A DNA stretch of 49,731 bases, taken from the NCBI GenBank assembly GCA_902768325.1, contig CACXKY010000017.1, positions 1-49,731 on the forward strand, in the 5' to 3' direction. A model generated the notes under the pieces. The model made no database searches, was not told where the DNA came from, and saw nothing but the letters and a program-made list of their open reading frames with translations. Positions 13,980 through 22,628 of this stretch are shown in pieces. This DNA comes from Fibrobacter succinogenes (GTDB taxonomy: Bacteria; Fibrobacterota; Fibrobacteria; Fibrobacterales; Fibrobacteraceae). Position numbers and translations under genes: made by a program. Every line of letters begins with the position of its first letter. The stretch's first letter is position 1.

Positions 13980-16256
13980 CTACTGTACGTCTATAGTCAC
14001 CTTGTACATCGCCTTGCCCTTATGGCTGACGAGTTCGCCTGTAGGAGCGGTGATGACCTTCAGGTTCTTCTTGGTCACGCCCTTCTGCTGCTGCAGCACC
14101 TTGAGCAGGTCGTCGTTCCTCTTTGCGGCGAGGTCGGCGAGTTCCTTCTTGAAGGCCTTCATGTCGATGTTGGCGGCGTGTTCCTTGGCGTATGCCTTGA
14201 AGGCGTCGTCGCTATCCTTGATTTCGAGGATGGCGCGTTCGTCGAGCTCGGTCAGGGTTTCCTTGCCCTGCGTCTGCTTGTAGAATTCCGTCTTCAGCTT
14301 GTGCTGCTTGTGGTCGTTGGCCGCCTTCTTGGGGTTGTAGTACTGCGTGAAGATGAGCTTCAACTTCGGGTCCTTCGCGAGGACTTCCGTCATCTTGCTC
14401 GCCTTGGCGTACTGCTCGCTCGTGAACGTAGCGCTCATCGGGTCGATGACCACTTCGTCGTTCTTGCCGAGGTCGATGCCGACCATGCCGGCGCCGGTCG
14501 AGGCTACGTTACCGACAATCTTGAGCGGGGAGAGCGCGACCTTGATGATGAGGTTCATCACGGTCTTCCAGACAATCTTCAGCACGGAGAATTCCGGATC
14601 CTTCATGTTGCCCTGGACCGGCACGTCGAACTGGATCTTGTCGTCCTTGTCCTTAAGGATGTACAGGCCGACCTTCATCGGGACCATGTATTCCGGGTCG
14701 ACGCTGTCGTCCTTGTCGCCCACGTCGATGTTGTAGATGTCAATCGTGTTCTTGCTGTCGAGATTGAAGTCCTTGATCTTGTTCTCGCTTGCGAAGGCCA
14801 TCGTACCGGCCGAGAGCGGGTAGCCCGTGTAGTGGAGGCTGTAGTTGCTGAAATGCTTGAGCGCGAGGTTCTTGACGCTTATATAGGCGTCCATCGTGCC
14901 GATGTCGGAGAGGGCGCCCTTGTACTTGACGGAAACGCTACCGCCATCGGGGAAGGCCGCGGACACGTTCACGGTGCACGGGGTGTCGAAATTGATGTTC
15001 GAGCCGTTCACGGTGATGGCGCTGACGGTGTAGTTGAAGGGTTTCGTGATGGTGAGGTCGTTTGCGCTCACCTTGGTATTGCGGACGAGAAGCTTGCCAA
15101 TACGGGCGTCCATCGGCTTCGCCTTCGGGGCCGGCTCTTCCTGGGCCTTCTCGGGTTCGGCGGCACTTTCAGCTGTAGCGCTGTCGGCTGCCGGAGCGGA
15201 CTTCTTCATCAGCGGGGCGAGCAGAACGTCGATGTTCGTCTTGCCGTCCTTGTACAAATCGAGGTGCGCGTAGGCGGCGTCGACAATGACGGAGTCCACA
15301 TGGAACTGGTTCTTGTTCAGATTGACCTTCCCGAGGCCGATGCCCACGTGGTTCACGCCGATGGTCTTGCCGCTCTTTTCGGTAAGCACGACGTTGTCGA
15401 CAGAAACGGTTCCGCTGACGTTGCTCGAGAGGACATCGCCGAGGTTGCCTTCGACGTTGATGTTCGTCGAGACGCTTCCGCTAAAGTCCTTGTAGGCGAT
15501 AAAGTCGTTGAGATAGGGCTTGCCGCAGGCAAGCGCGAAGTCCTTGAGGCCCACGTTCACCTTGAAGTCGTTAGTCGCGGCATTGGCGGTCACCTTCACG
15601 TTCAGGTCGCCGCCATCGGCAAACTTGAGGCTTACGCCCACGTCGGTCTGCTTGTTGCTCAGGTACACGGCCGGGATGCCCACGCCGAAATCCTTGATAT
15701 GGATCTTGGAACCGACCTTCTTGTCTTCGTAGATGATGTTGCCGTTTTCGAAGAGGATGTTCTTGACGGAAATGTTGATCGGCAGTCCCTTGGCGATTTC
15801 GGCGGCGTTCACCATGCCCGTATCGGTTGCGGCGGTATCTTTAGCCACGGTATCGGTGGCGGTAGAATCGGATTTGGCGAGGAAATCCAGGATGTCGCTG
15901 AAGTTGAACTTGTCGCCTTTCTGGGTTACGTGCACATACAGCCCTTTCATGTAGATTTCGCTCACGGCGGCGGTCTTTGTCACGATCTTGAGCGGGTCCA
16001 CGTTGATGCGGAACTTATCGAAAGAGACGAACGGTGTGGTGCCGTCCTGTTCCATGATGGCGAAGCTGTCGACGTTCACCACGAACGTGAACGGGTTCAG
16101 GGTGACGCTTTCGATGGCGACCTTGCGGCCGATGAATTCCTCGGAATGCGCGACGATGTAGTCCTTGACGAATCCCGGGGCAAGCTTAAGCGCGGCAATG
16201 ACCAGGATAATCAGGGCCGCAATGACAATGGCGGAAATTTTAAGAGCTTTTTTCAT
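13980..16256 (-). CDS. DUF748 / AsmA-like membrane-anchored protein
   Basis: A 758-residue envelope protein with a single N-terminal membrane anchor (residues 5-27), then a long beta-rich periplasmic part. The start VKDYIVAHSEEFIGRKVAIESVTLNPFTF is typical of DUF748/AsmA-like proteins (a helix, then GRxVxIxxVxLNPFTF). A linker rich in Ala, Glu and Pro (about residues 350-380) separates two halves. The C-terminal ~130 residues are charged and helical. Such proteins are related to lipid-transfer bridges (AsmA/TamB superfamily); that role is inferred. ATG at 16256 has TAAATTTG 5 nt upstream and no Shine-Dalgarno. A 789-codon antisense frame is a shadow. Confidence 0.85.
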   Translation of the reverse strand: MKKALKISAIVIAALIILVIAALKLAPGFVKDYIVAHSEEFIGRKVAIESVTLNPFTFVVNVDSFAIMEQDGTTPFVSFDKFRINVDPLKIVTKTAAVSEIYMKGLYVHVTQKGDKFNFSDILDFLAKSDSTATDTVAKDTAATDTGMVNAAEIAKGLPINISVKNILFENGNIIYEDKKVGSKIHIKDFGVGIPAVYLSNKQTDVGVSLKFADGGDLNVKVTANAATNDFKVNVGLKDFALACGKPYLNDFIAYKDFSGSVSTNINVEGNLGDVLSSNVSGTVSVDNVVLTEKSGKTIGVNHVGIGLGKVNLNKNQFHVDSVIVDAAYAHLDLYKDGKTNIDVLLAPLMKKSAPAADSATAESAAEPEKAQEEPAPKAKPMDARIGKLLVRNTKVSANDLTITKPFNYTVSAITVNGSNINFDTPCTVNVSAAFPDGGSVSVKYKGALSDIGTMDAYISVKNLALKHFSNYSLHYTGYPLSAGTMAFASENKIKDFNLDSKNTIDIYNIDVGDKDDSVDPEYMVPMKVGLYILKDKDDKIQFDVPVQGNMKDPEFSVLKIVWKTVMNLIIKVALSPLKIVGNVASTGAGMVGIDLGKNDEVVIDPMSATFTSEQYAKASKMTEVLAKDPKLKLIFTQYYNPKKAANDHKQHKLKTEFYKQTQGKETLTELDERAILEIKDSDDAFKAYAKEHAANIDMKAFKKELADLAAKRNDDLLKVLQQQKGVTKKNLKVITAPTGELVSHKGKAMYKVTIDVQ

Positions 16257-16261
16257 GTGGA

Positions 16262-16269
16262 CAAATTTA
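16262..16269 (-). promoter_or_regulatory. TAnnTTTG promoter box of the DUF748 gene
   Basis: Minus-strand TAAATTTG, 5 nt before the ATG, with no Shine-Dalgarno. Confidence 0.6.
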
Positions 16270-16374
16270 AAAATAATGGCCCTTTGGCAAACACCCTTTT
16301 CGGGAGGATACGGGCGTAAACGGAATTTTGTTCTTAAAAGCGCCGTTATGTTTCAAAAAAGTTATTCTTGGAGT

Positions 16375-18081
16375 ATGGAGTGTAAATTTGTGTTTTCCAT
16401 CCGCTATAACCATGTCGGCTACGGTGTCGCCCTTCCAAAAATATTCTATGTGGCCGCGCCTGTTGCTGCTGCCGTGTCCGGTGGCACCTTCTGCATCTTG
16501 GATGAATCCGGCAAGGTTGCCTTGGAAGGTTCCTTAGGGCGTCGTGGTGAATGTGGCTATACCGGGGAAACCGTGTTCGCGGGCGATTTTTCCAGTCTCG
16601 CCGTTCCGGGCAAGTACCGCATTTCGGTCAAGGTCCTGGGCGAAGGCGAAATAGCGCTGTTCGAAGGACAGACACGCCTTTTTGAAATTTCCGATGAATG
16701 GATCCGCCGCCAGCTCAAGGCGAATATCAAGTCGTTTTTTTTCCAGCGCTCGGGCGTGGAACTCCCTGTCGAGTATGTCGGTAAATGGGCGCGCCCTGCG
16801 GCCCATCGTGACGACGCCCTCGAATTTCACCCCATCATGGAACGGAACGGGGTATGGAATGCGCACGGCGGCTGGTACGATGCCGGCGATTACGGCAAGT
16901 ATATCGTGAACGGCGGCGTGAGTGTCGCCACGCTCCTGCTCGCCTGCGAAATGAACCATGGCGATAGCGATATTCTGGGCGGGAAATCTTTCCGGCCGTC
17001 TTTCGAACTGCCCGCGAGCCTGCTCGACGAAGTCCGTTTCGAGCTGGAATTCTTCTTGCGCATGCAGGACGAAGACGGTGGCGTGTTTTTCAAGGTGACC
17101 CCGGGGCATTGGGACGGATTCGTGACGCCTGCGGATTCCGACGTGATGCAGAAACGCTACATCATGGGCAAGTCTACGACGTCGACGCTCAATTTTGCGG
17201 GCGCGCTGGCCCAGGCGCACCGCGTTTTCAGGGCCGCGGGCGGTCACCAGAACAAGTCCTTTGCCGAAAAGTGCCTCGCGGCAAGCCTTCGCGCCTACCG
17301 CTGGGCGGTTGAAAACCCGAAGGCGGACTGGCCGCACAATACCGAAGGGAGCGGCGGCTACGGTGACGAACATTTCGATGACGAGTTTTTCTGGACGCGG
17401 GCGATGCTGTACCGCGAACTCCGCGAAGATGCGCCTCTTGGCGGCGATCCCGAAACGGTTCTGGCCGAGGACATGGCGAAAAATCCGGCCGAAGCGGGCC
17501 TGAGCTGGCGCGATACGCAGAATATGGGCTGGATTGCGCTAGCGCTGAACGACGATACTGCCCCGGCTGCTGTCAAATTGCGTGAAAAGGCCCGTGCCGA
17601 AATCGTCCGCGTGGCCGATAAAATCTTAAAGTTGCAGGGCGAAGACGCCTATGCGCTTTCCATACGCCGCTTTATCTGGGGCAGCAACGGCGAAATCGCG
17701 AACCATGCGCTCACGCTTTTAGTGGCGTACAGCTGGACTCACGATGACCGCTACCGCAACGGGGCGGTGGAACTTCTCGATTTTATTTATGGCAGGAATC
17801 CCGTGGATGTGAGCTTTGTGACGGGCTCCGCCTGGAGTTCCCCGGAACATCCGCATCACCGCATTTGCCATTCCGACGGCGTCTTGGAACCGTTCCCGGG
17901 ATTGCTCGTGGGTGGCATCAACAGCGACCGCCAGGATATGCACCGCAAGCCGCAATACCCGAGCGACTTGCCCGGATTTTCCTATACGGATGAACGGTGT
18001 TCCTTTGCGAGCAACGAGACGGCCATCAACTGGAATGCCCCGCTGACGGCGGTACTTGCGGCGCTCAGTTCTTCTTTGTAG
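16375..18081 (+). CDS. Glycoside hydrolase family 9 (endoglucanase-type), no visible signal peptide
   Basis: A cellulase-family enzyme, 568 residues from the ATG at 16375. Residues ~8-100 are the CelD_N immunoglobulin-like domain (IRYNHVGYGVALPKIFYV, then FSSLAVPGKYRISV). The catalytic (alpha/alpha)6 barrel follows: nucleophile/base aspartates in GGWYDAGDYGKYIVNGG (D169, D172), active-site His in HPHHRICHSDG, and the acid Glu in SNETAINWNAPL (E548). Start: 16375 has GGAG only 1 nt away; 16348 is another in-frame ATG without a ribosome binding site; a longer frame runs back into the DUF748 promoter and is unlikely. None of these gives a secretion signal, so it may work on cellodextrins inside the cell. 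Its 3' end overlaps the convergent gene by 17 bp. Confidence 0.92.
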   Translation: MECKFVFSIRYNHVGYGVALPKIFYVAAPVAAAVSGGTFCILDESGKVALEGSLGRRGECGYTGETVFAGDFSSLAVPGKYRISVKVLGEGEIALFEGQTRLFEISDEWIRRQLKANIKSFFFQRSGVELPVEYVGKWARPAAHRDDALEFHPIMERNGVWNAHGGWYDAGDYGKYIVNGGVSVATLLLACEMNHGDSDILGGKSFRPSFELPASLLDEVRFELEFFLRMQDEDGGVFFKVTPGHWDGFVTPADSDVMQKRYIMGKSTTSTLNFAGALAQAHRVFRAAGGHQNKSFAEKCLAASLRAYRWAVENPKADWPHNTEGSGGYGDEHFDDEFFWTRAMLYRELREDAPLGGDPETVLAEDMAKNPAEAGLSWRDTQNMGWIALALNDDTAPAAVKLREKARAEIVRVADKILKLQGEDAYALSIRRFIWGSNGEIANHALTLLVAYSWTHDDRYRNGAVELLDFIYGRNPVDVSFVTGSAWSSPEHPHHRICHSDGVLEPFPGLLVGGINSDRQDMHRKPQYPSDLPGFSYTDERCSFASNETAINWNAPLTAVLAALSSSL

Positions 18082-18943
18082 AATCTTTTTTAGTAGAGTC
18101 TTTTTTCACCGCGTCGGCTTCTGCGGCTTTCTTGGCCGTGTCGGCGACGGTGGCCGACGTGTCGGCAGGGAGGGTGTCCTTGACGGTTTCCTTTACCGGC
18201 GGCGCCTGCAGCACCTTGAGGTCGATGAACGGTTCGTCATCGGCTTCGGTCTTGAGGCTGCGAATCTTCTTTTCGTATGCAGCGTCTCCCGCCTCGATGG
18301 TATCTGTTCCGAGCAAGTCCCAGTAAGAATGGATAAGGGCGGCCCATTCATGGAGCCAGTTCTTGCGGGATTCGCGGTTGAACGCCCACGAATCGGCGTA
18401 ATATTGGTGATGGTGAATGTCCGCGGAGAGGTAGACCGGCTTGTCGCCCGAAAGTTCCGTAAAGATCTTGACGGCGCGCTTGCTTGCGGGGGCGGCGGTG
18501 ATGAGGAGTACTGTGTCGGCCTTGTGGCGCTTTATCCAGGGAATGACCGTATACGCTTCGCTGATGGTGGAGGGGTCGTCGTGGCGGGCCAGGAAAACGG
18601 CCGCGCTGTCGAACATCCCGAGTTTCATGAAGTCTTCGGCGTAGAAGTCGGCATTGCTCTTGTCGCGGTAAACGCGGCGCCCGAGAATGACGATGGAGTC
18701 GATCTTGCCATCGGCCATCAATGTCGCGGCGAAGTTGTTCCTTTCGAGGTCTGCTGTCTGTCCGTCCAGGAGAATGGCCCATTTCACGTGAGTGATTTCG
18801 TCATCCTGGACGAGCCAGTGACCGCTCTTGGTCATGGTCGTGTAGAACAGTATGACAAGCAAGACGGCCAAAGCCGACAGGATACCGAAAATACCCTTGC
18901 GGTTCTTGCGAATGTTCCTGTCTTTCATCAGTATTCTAGACAA
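18065..18943 (-). CDS. Membrane-anchored DUF218/YdcF-like protein
   Basis: 292 residues. One membrane helix at ~18-36 (GIFGILSALAVLLVILFYT), then a periplasmic domain with a DUF218 (SanA/YdcF) pattern: KWAILLDGQTADLERNNFAA, GKIDSIVILG, STISEAYTVIPWIKRH and ADTVLLITAAPASKRAVKIF. DUF218 proteins are linked to envelope metabolism, without a firm reaction. The C-terminal ~45 residues are low-complexity, ending in KKDSTKKDSTKKN. The start is the TTG at 18943, because AAGGAG lies 6 nt upstream; the nearest ATG (18928) is too far from it. It follows rimI by 23 bp and is probably third in the tsaB-rimI operon. Confidence 0.72.
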   Translation of the reverse strand: MSRILMKDRNIRKNRKGIFGILSALAVLLVILFYTTMTKSGHWLVQDDEITHVKWAILLDGQTADLERNNFAATLMADGKIDSIVILGRRVYRDKSNADFYAEDFMKLGMFDSAAVFLARHDDPSTISEAYTVIPWIKRHKADTVLLITAAPASKRAVKIFTELSGDKPVYLSADIHHHQYYADSWAFNRESRKNWLHEWAALIHSYWDLLGTDTIEAGDAAYEKKIRSLKTEADDEPFIDLKVLQAPPVKETVKDTLPADTSATVADTAKKAAEADAVKKDSTKKDSTKKN

Positions 18944-18966
18944 AGTAATCTCCTTGAGAGGTGGCC

Positions 18967-19419
18967 CTACGTCGTCTTTCTGTACAAGATAGCAGTTTCC
19001 CCGTCGGCATAGTAGTTGTTGCGCTTGCCGAACGCTTCAAAACCGTGGTGCTCGTAAAAACGGCGGGCCTTTTCGTTGCCTTCGCGCACCTCGAGGAACA
19101 TCCGGTCTCCGTTGCCGAAGTCGAGCCGGCTTAAGCCCGCCTTTAAAAGTTCCGTACCCGTTCCCTTGCGCTGTTCCGCGGCCTTCGTGGCGATGCTCAG
19201 GAGTTCTGAATCCGATCCCAGCAGGTGAAAAACCGCGTAGCCGATGATGTTGCTACTTGCGTCTGCTTCTGCGCGGGGAGCCTCGTACACGACGCAGAGC
19301 GCGTAGCTGGCTTTGATTTCGGCCTTGAACTGCGCCTCGTTCCAGTCCTGGAACGAAAGTTCCCGCTGGATTTCGAGGACTTGCTTCAAGTCGCTTTCTG
19401 TCATTTCGCGGACGGGCAT
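18967..19419 (-). CDS. rimI: Ribosomal protein alanine N-acetyltransferase RimI
   Basis: A GNAT acetyltransferase of 150 residues that acetylates the N-terminus of ribosomal protein S18 (or, in some bacteria, other proteins). MTESDLKQVLEIQREL, the acetyl-CoA loop ATKAAEQRKGTGTELLKAGL (Q/RxxGxG/A) and RMFLEVREGNEKARRFYEHHGFEAFGKRNNYY are the standard RimI features. It starts 13 bp after the tsaB stop; this tsaB-rimI pairing is common and supports the name. Confidence 0.9.
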   Translation of the reverse strand: MPVREMTESDLKQVLEIQRELSFQDWNEAQFKAEIKASYALCVVYEAPRAEADASSNIIGYAVFHLLGSDSELLSIATKAAEQRKGTGTELLKAGLSRLDFGNGDRMFLEVREGNEKARRFYEHHGFEAFGKRNNYYADGETAILYRKTT

Positions 19420-19432
19420 CGGTGGGGGCGTC

Positions 19433-20077
19433 CTAGACTTTCAGTTTTTCGAAATAGGATGGTTGGATGTAGTTGGCTTCTTGGATGAGCGACGGCTTGA
19501 CGGTGTCGAACAGCGGCGCCCACAGGTTCAGCGGCTTGCCCGTATCGAGAACCGTCTTGGCCGCAAGGCTAGAGAAGGCGGCGCTTAGCGCGGGGTCGTT
19601 CTGCGCGGCTTCGTCTATCACGACGGTGGACGGGTGCGCTTTTTCAAGGCGCGAGACCGCTTCTTCCGTTTCGATGAAAAACTCTTCGCCGTCTAGCCGC
19701 AAGTACCAGAAGCCGTTCCGCGCGCGGATGGCGACCGCGGTACCGGTAAAATCGTTCCCGGCGAAGCATTGGAGTGCCTGCAGGGTAGATACGCCGTAGA
19801 GTTCGCGCTTGCCGCTAAAGCTGAGCCCTTGGCAGAAAGCGACTCCCGTCCTGAGCCCGCTGAACGAGCCCGGCCCGAGCGTCACCATCACGCGCTTCAC
19901 ATCGTCGAGTGTCGCGCCCATGCGGTTCAGCAGGTCATCGAGCGATCCGCCGAGCGTTTCTCCGCGTGCCTCGGGATTCACTGTCTCTTCGTAACGGTCC
20001 GCCGAAGCGAGCGCCATCGAGATTCCCTTCCGGGAAGTATCTACATAGAGGTCCAGGATCATAGTTCTGAGTTCCAT
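19433..20077 (-). CDS. tsaB: tRNA threonylcarbamoyladenosine protein TsaB
   Basis: TsaB (YeaZ) is the partner of TsaD in t6A synthesis on ANN-decoding tRNAs. 214 residues. The actin-like N-lobe starts with LDLYVDTSRKGISMALA. The family signature is VMVTLGPGSFSGLRTGVAFCQGLSF. The start could be the ATG at 20077 or the one at 20062: the codons between (GGAACTCAGAACT) are the same GAACTCAGAAC word as the intergenic array upstream, so 20062 may be the older start. No Shine-Dalgarno decides it. First gene of tsaB-rimI-DUF218. Confidence 0.92.
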   Translation of the reverse strand: MELRTMILDLYVDTSRKGISMALASADRYEETVNPEARGETLGGSLDDLLNRMGATLDDVKRVMVTLGPGSFSGLRTGVAFCQGLSFSGKRELYGVSTLQALQCFAGNDFTGTAVAIRARNGFWYLRLDGEEFFIETEEAVSRLEKAHPSTVVIDEAAQNDPALSAAFSSLAAKTVLDTGKPLNLWAPLFDTVKPSLIQEANYIQPSYFEKLKV

Positions 20078-20275
20078 TAGGAGTTACTTGTTCTGAGTTC
20101 CAATAAGAGTTACTAGTTCTGAGTTCTGAGTTACTAGTGTCGCAGATTTCAAGGAACTTCTTGATATAAGATAATCTAGTAACTACTAACTAGTAACTAA
20201 TAACTGCACCGCAGGTGCCCCAATCTAGTAACTAGTAACTAGCCCGAAGGGCGAATTAACTAGTAACTTTTTTCC
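20078..20275. repeat. Long word-array element (TTCTGAGTTCC and TTACTAG words) with GCCC-GAA-GGGC hairpin
   Basis: 20078-20137 repeats TTCTGAGTTCC, AGAGTTACTAG and TTCTGAG. 20174-20275 carries the inverse words TCTAGTAAC and ACTAGTAACTAG, with hairpin GCCC-GAA-GGGC at 20242-20252. The array fills the whole gap between tsaB and ddl. Confidence 0.75.
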
Positions 20276-20285
20276 GAATTCCGAA

Positions 20286-21320
20286 TTACCTCTTGATTGC
20301 GATGCTCTTGTCGATAATCATGTCGATGAGCTGGCTGTACGTGATGCCGTTGCAGGCCGCCTGTTGCGGCAAGAGCGACGTCGGGGTCATGCCCGGGAGC
20401 GTATTCGTCTCGATGGCGAAGAGTTCCCCGTCCTTCGTGATGCGCACGTCCGTACGGCTGTAGCCCGCGCCGCCGAGGGCGTAGTGGGCGTTCTTCACGA
20501 GTTCCTGGATGCGTGCTGTGAGCTCCGGTGCGAATTCCGCAGGCGTCACTTCCTTGCATTCGCCGTTGTACTTGGCTTCGTAGTCGAAGTATTCGCGCGT
20601 CGTCATGCGCATTTCGGTGGGCGGGAGCGGCTTTTCGCCTTCGATGTAGCCGCAGCTCGCTTCGCCGCCGGCAATGAACTTCTCGCACAGCAGGCGGTTG
20701 GAATCCTTGAACAGGTCCTGCACGATCTTGCCCGCTTCGTCCATGTCCTTGGCGATGCCGATACCGATGGAAGAACCGCCCAGCGGGTCCTTGATCACGA
20801 GCGGGAACCCGAGTTCGTCGGCGACGCTCACGAGCGTATCGCCCGTAAAGTCGTGCTTCCAGATTACGCGGTACGGCGGGGTCGGGATGCCGTTCGCGCG
20901 GTAGATTTCCTTGGACTTGATCTTGTCCATCGCGAGGGCCGATGCGAGGAGGCCGCAACCCGTGTACGGGATGTTCCAGTTTTCAAGCATGGCCTGGATG
21001 TGTCCGTCTTCGCCCCACTTGCCGTGGAGGGCCAAAAAGGCGATGTCGGCGGCCGGGAGTTCGGAGAGGGCGGGGGACTTCTTGGTGCAGGCGGCGCTGC
21101 CTTCGAGGCTACGGAAGTAGTTCACCGAGAAGTTGTCCTTCTGGTAAGGGCTGAGTTCGCGGGCGGACCAGTGCCAGGTGCCGTCCTTGTCGATAAGTAC
21201 GGGGTGGATGTTGTAGCGTTCCGGGTCCATGGCGCGGACAACGCCTGTGCCGCTGACTACGGAAACATCGTGTTCGGTGGACGGGCCACCCATCAGAACA
21301 AGCACGCGAAGACGAGACAT
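20286..21320 (-). CDS. ddl: D-alanine--D-alanine ligase
   Basis: Makes the D-Ala-D-Ala end of peptidoglycan stem peptides with ATP. 344 residues, ATP-grasp. Markers: VLMGGPSTEHDVSVVSG (N-terminal domain), ALHGKWGEDGHIQAMLE, YTGCG, AMDKIKSKEIYR, PLGGSSIGIGIAKD, and the metal/ATP site FAIETNTLPGMTPTSLLPQ. AGAGG lies before the ATG at 21320. It stands alone, at the left edge of the more AT-rich accessory block. Confidence 0.95.
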   Translation of the reverse strand: MSRLRVLVLMGGPSTEHDVSVVSGTGVVRAMDPERYNIHPVLIDKDGTWHWSARELSPYQKDNFSVNYFRSLEGSAACTKKSPALSELPAADIAFLALHGKWGEDGHIQAMLENWNIPYTGCGLLASALAMDKIKSKEIYRANGIPTPPYRVIWKHDFTGDTLVSVADELGFPLVIKDPLGGSSIGIGIAKDMDEAGKIVQDLFKDSNRLLCEKFIAGGEASCGYIEGEKPLPPTEMRMTTREYFDYEAKYNGECKEVTPAEFAPELTARIQELVKNAHYALGGAGYSRTDVRITKDGELFAIETNTLPGMTPTSLLPQQAACNGITYSQLIDMIIDKSIAIKR

Positions 21321-21501
21321 AAAAACCTCTTTAGAAAAAACTTATGCGAATAATGTAGTAAAAATGTCAATTTTGCAGCGGCCATGCGCCTCGTTCTTGA
21401 GCCAACCTTTAAGTTTGGAACGTTTTCGGCAAAAACGCAACTATCGTTTGCAAAATGAAATGAGTACGGCCCGTGCTGTTGCATTTCTGCGGCCTAGTAG
21501 G

Positions 21502-21509
21502 TATATTTG
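21502..21509 (+). promoter_or_regulatory. TATATTTG promoter box of the GNAT module
   Basis: An exact TAnnTTTG match 77 nt before the first ATG, followed by a leader that contains a terminator-like hairpin. Confidence 0.55.
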
Positions 21510-21540
21510 GGGTAATGGAACCGACTAGACTGGTTGCCGC

Positions 21541-21561
21541 CTGGCCCTAGGCCAGTTTTCT
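21541..21561 (+). terminator. Terminator-like hairpin in the GNAT module leader
   Basis: 6-bp stem CTGGCC/GGCCAG with loop CTA, then TTTTCT. It lies between the promoter box at 21502 and the CDS at 21586, so it would act as an attenuator or limit read-through. Confidence 0.6.
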
Positions 21562-21585
21562 ATATGCTATAACAAAAGAGGAACA

Positions 21586-21804
21586 ATGGCTCGCGAAATT
21601 CGAGAGACCCCGATTTTGTTCGGCGAGGATGCTCGCCGGTTTTTAGCCCGTATGGAAGAGCGGCACCCGGAACCTCCGGAAGTTCGTGCCCAGCGCCTGC
21701 GGGATTACGAATTTGTGAAGAAGGCCTATGAGCGTGGCATGGCCGAAAAGCGTGCCCGCGAAGCGGCCAACGGAGGTATCGATCCATGGTTCGACAATGC
21801 GTAG
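21586..21804 (+). CDS. Small acidic/basic helical protein, putative antitoxin
   Basis: 72 residues. N-terminus REIRETPILFGEDARRF, then a long charged helix (VRAQRLRDYEFVKKAYERGM) and the end NGGIDPWFDNA. No ribbon-helix-helix or HTH of the usual GNAT antitoxins (DUF1778) is visible. Its last 19 bp overlap the start of the GNAT gene, which implies translational coupling. AGAGGAAC lies before the ATG. The antitoxin label is inferred from the arrangement only. Confidence 0.7.
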   Translation: MAREIRETPILFGEDARRFLARMEERHPEPPEVRAQRLRDYEFVKKAYERGMAEKRAREAANGGIDPWFDNA

Positions 21805-22340
21805 ATTTATCTGCGAGTAGTTTTATTCGGCTTAATCCGAGCAACATCGTAAAAAAGTTCAGTTGCGGTGATGACGATTTGGATGATTTCATTCTTCGTC
21901 GGGCTTCAGCTTTTCAAAAACATCTGCTTTCGGTTAGCTATGCTTATGTAGATGATGTTTCCGGCCGGATTCTAGCCTATTGCAGTCTTGCAAACGACAA
22001 GGTCGCGATAACCGATTTCAAGGACAAGGCCGAGTTTAACCGCTTCCGCAAGAAGCGCGGGTTCCCAAATGAGAAACGATTGAAGAGTTATCCAGCGGTT
22101 AAGCTATGTAGGCTTGGGGTCGATATGACCGCTAAGGGGCAGCGAATAGGGACGACTATATTGAATTACATCAAGTCGATGTTCGTCATCGAGAATAAGA
22201 CGGGGTGCCGATTTTTGACGGTCGATGCATACCTGAATGCAGTGCCATTCTACGAGAAGAATGGGTTTCGGTTCATGACTCAGGATGATGACGACCCGCA
22301 TACGAGGCTGATGTATTTTGACCTTCTGGATATCGTGTAG
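21786..22340 (+). CDS. GNAT family N-acetyltransferase, toxin-like
   Basis: 184 residues. The GNAT core is clear: AYVDDVSGRILAYCSLAND (beta strands 2-3), the acetyl-CoA loop LGVDMTAKGQRIGTTILN, then DAYLNAVPFYEKNGFRFM. The opening FSCGDDDLDDFI is typical of the TacT/AtaT-like stand-alone GNATs (F.CG...LD.FL) that acetylate aminoacyl-tRNA. The start overlaps the 72-aa gene. The pair is probably a type II toxin-antitoxin module, though an ordinary acetyltransferase cannot be excluded. Codon use is more relaxed than in neighbouring core genes. Confidence 0.82.
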   Translation: MVRQCVDLSASSFIRLNPSNIVKKFSCGDDDLDDFILRRASAFQKHLLSVSYAYVDDVSGRILAYCSLANDKVAITDFKDKAEFNRFRKKRGFPNEKRLKSYPAVKLCRLGVDMTAKGQRIGTTILNYIKSMFVIENKTGCRFLTVDAYLNAVPFYEKNGFRFMTQDDDDPHTRLMYFDLLDIV

Positions 22341-22568
22341 GTAATCCGTTTTAATGGCGCTATGAATGGTTCGCTGACGAAAAATTTTTTCAAAACAAGG
22401 TAAATGGAATTTAACTGATTGCCCCTTTTGGAGTTAATTCAAGGCGTAAGTTGTTTGTAACTTTTGGGTGTAAGCATTTTGTATTAAACGGCCTTTTGAT
22501 TGTCTATATAAAGTAAGGCTTTTGAATAAAATATTGTGACGTTTTAGGTATTTTTTGTTATTTTAGGG
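22341..22568. other. AT-rich gap without a gene
   Basis: Between the GNAT gene and the leader hairpin of the FISUMP gene. Several stops occur in every frame, and no tRNA or clear promoter is recognised. A TATATAAAG stretch near 22505 is the only promoter-like feature. Confidence 0.5.
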
Positions 22569-22603
22569 GCGTGATTGTTGTGTGTAGGCAATCACGCTTT
22601 TTT
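22569..22603 (+). terminator. Strong terminator just upstream of the FISUMP gene
   Basis: A perfect 9-bp stem GCGTGATTG/CAATCACGC (22569-22577, 22589-22597) with an 11-nt loop and six Ts. Only 17 nt separate it from the ATG at 22621. It is either an attenuator in the leader or the end of a small upstream RNA. Confidence 0.8.
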
Positions 22604-22628
22604 GCATTGAGGACGAACGAATGAAAGT

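Noticed and set aside
13950..16319. 789-codon plus-strand ORF opposite the DUF748 gene
   Set aside because: Codon-bias shadow; the minus strand has a membrane anchor and a recognisable family pattern.
16165..16374. Long N-terminal extension of the GH9 ORF
   Set aside because: It runs through the start and promoter of the divergent DUF748 gene and reads as random sequence, not a signal peptide.
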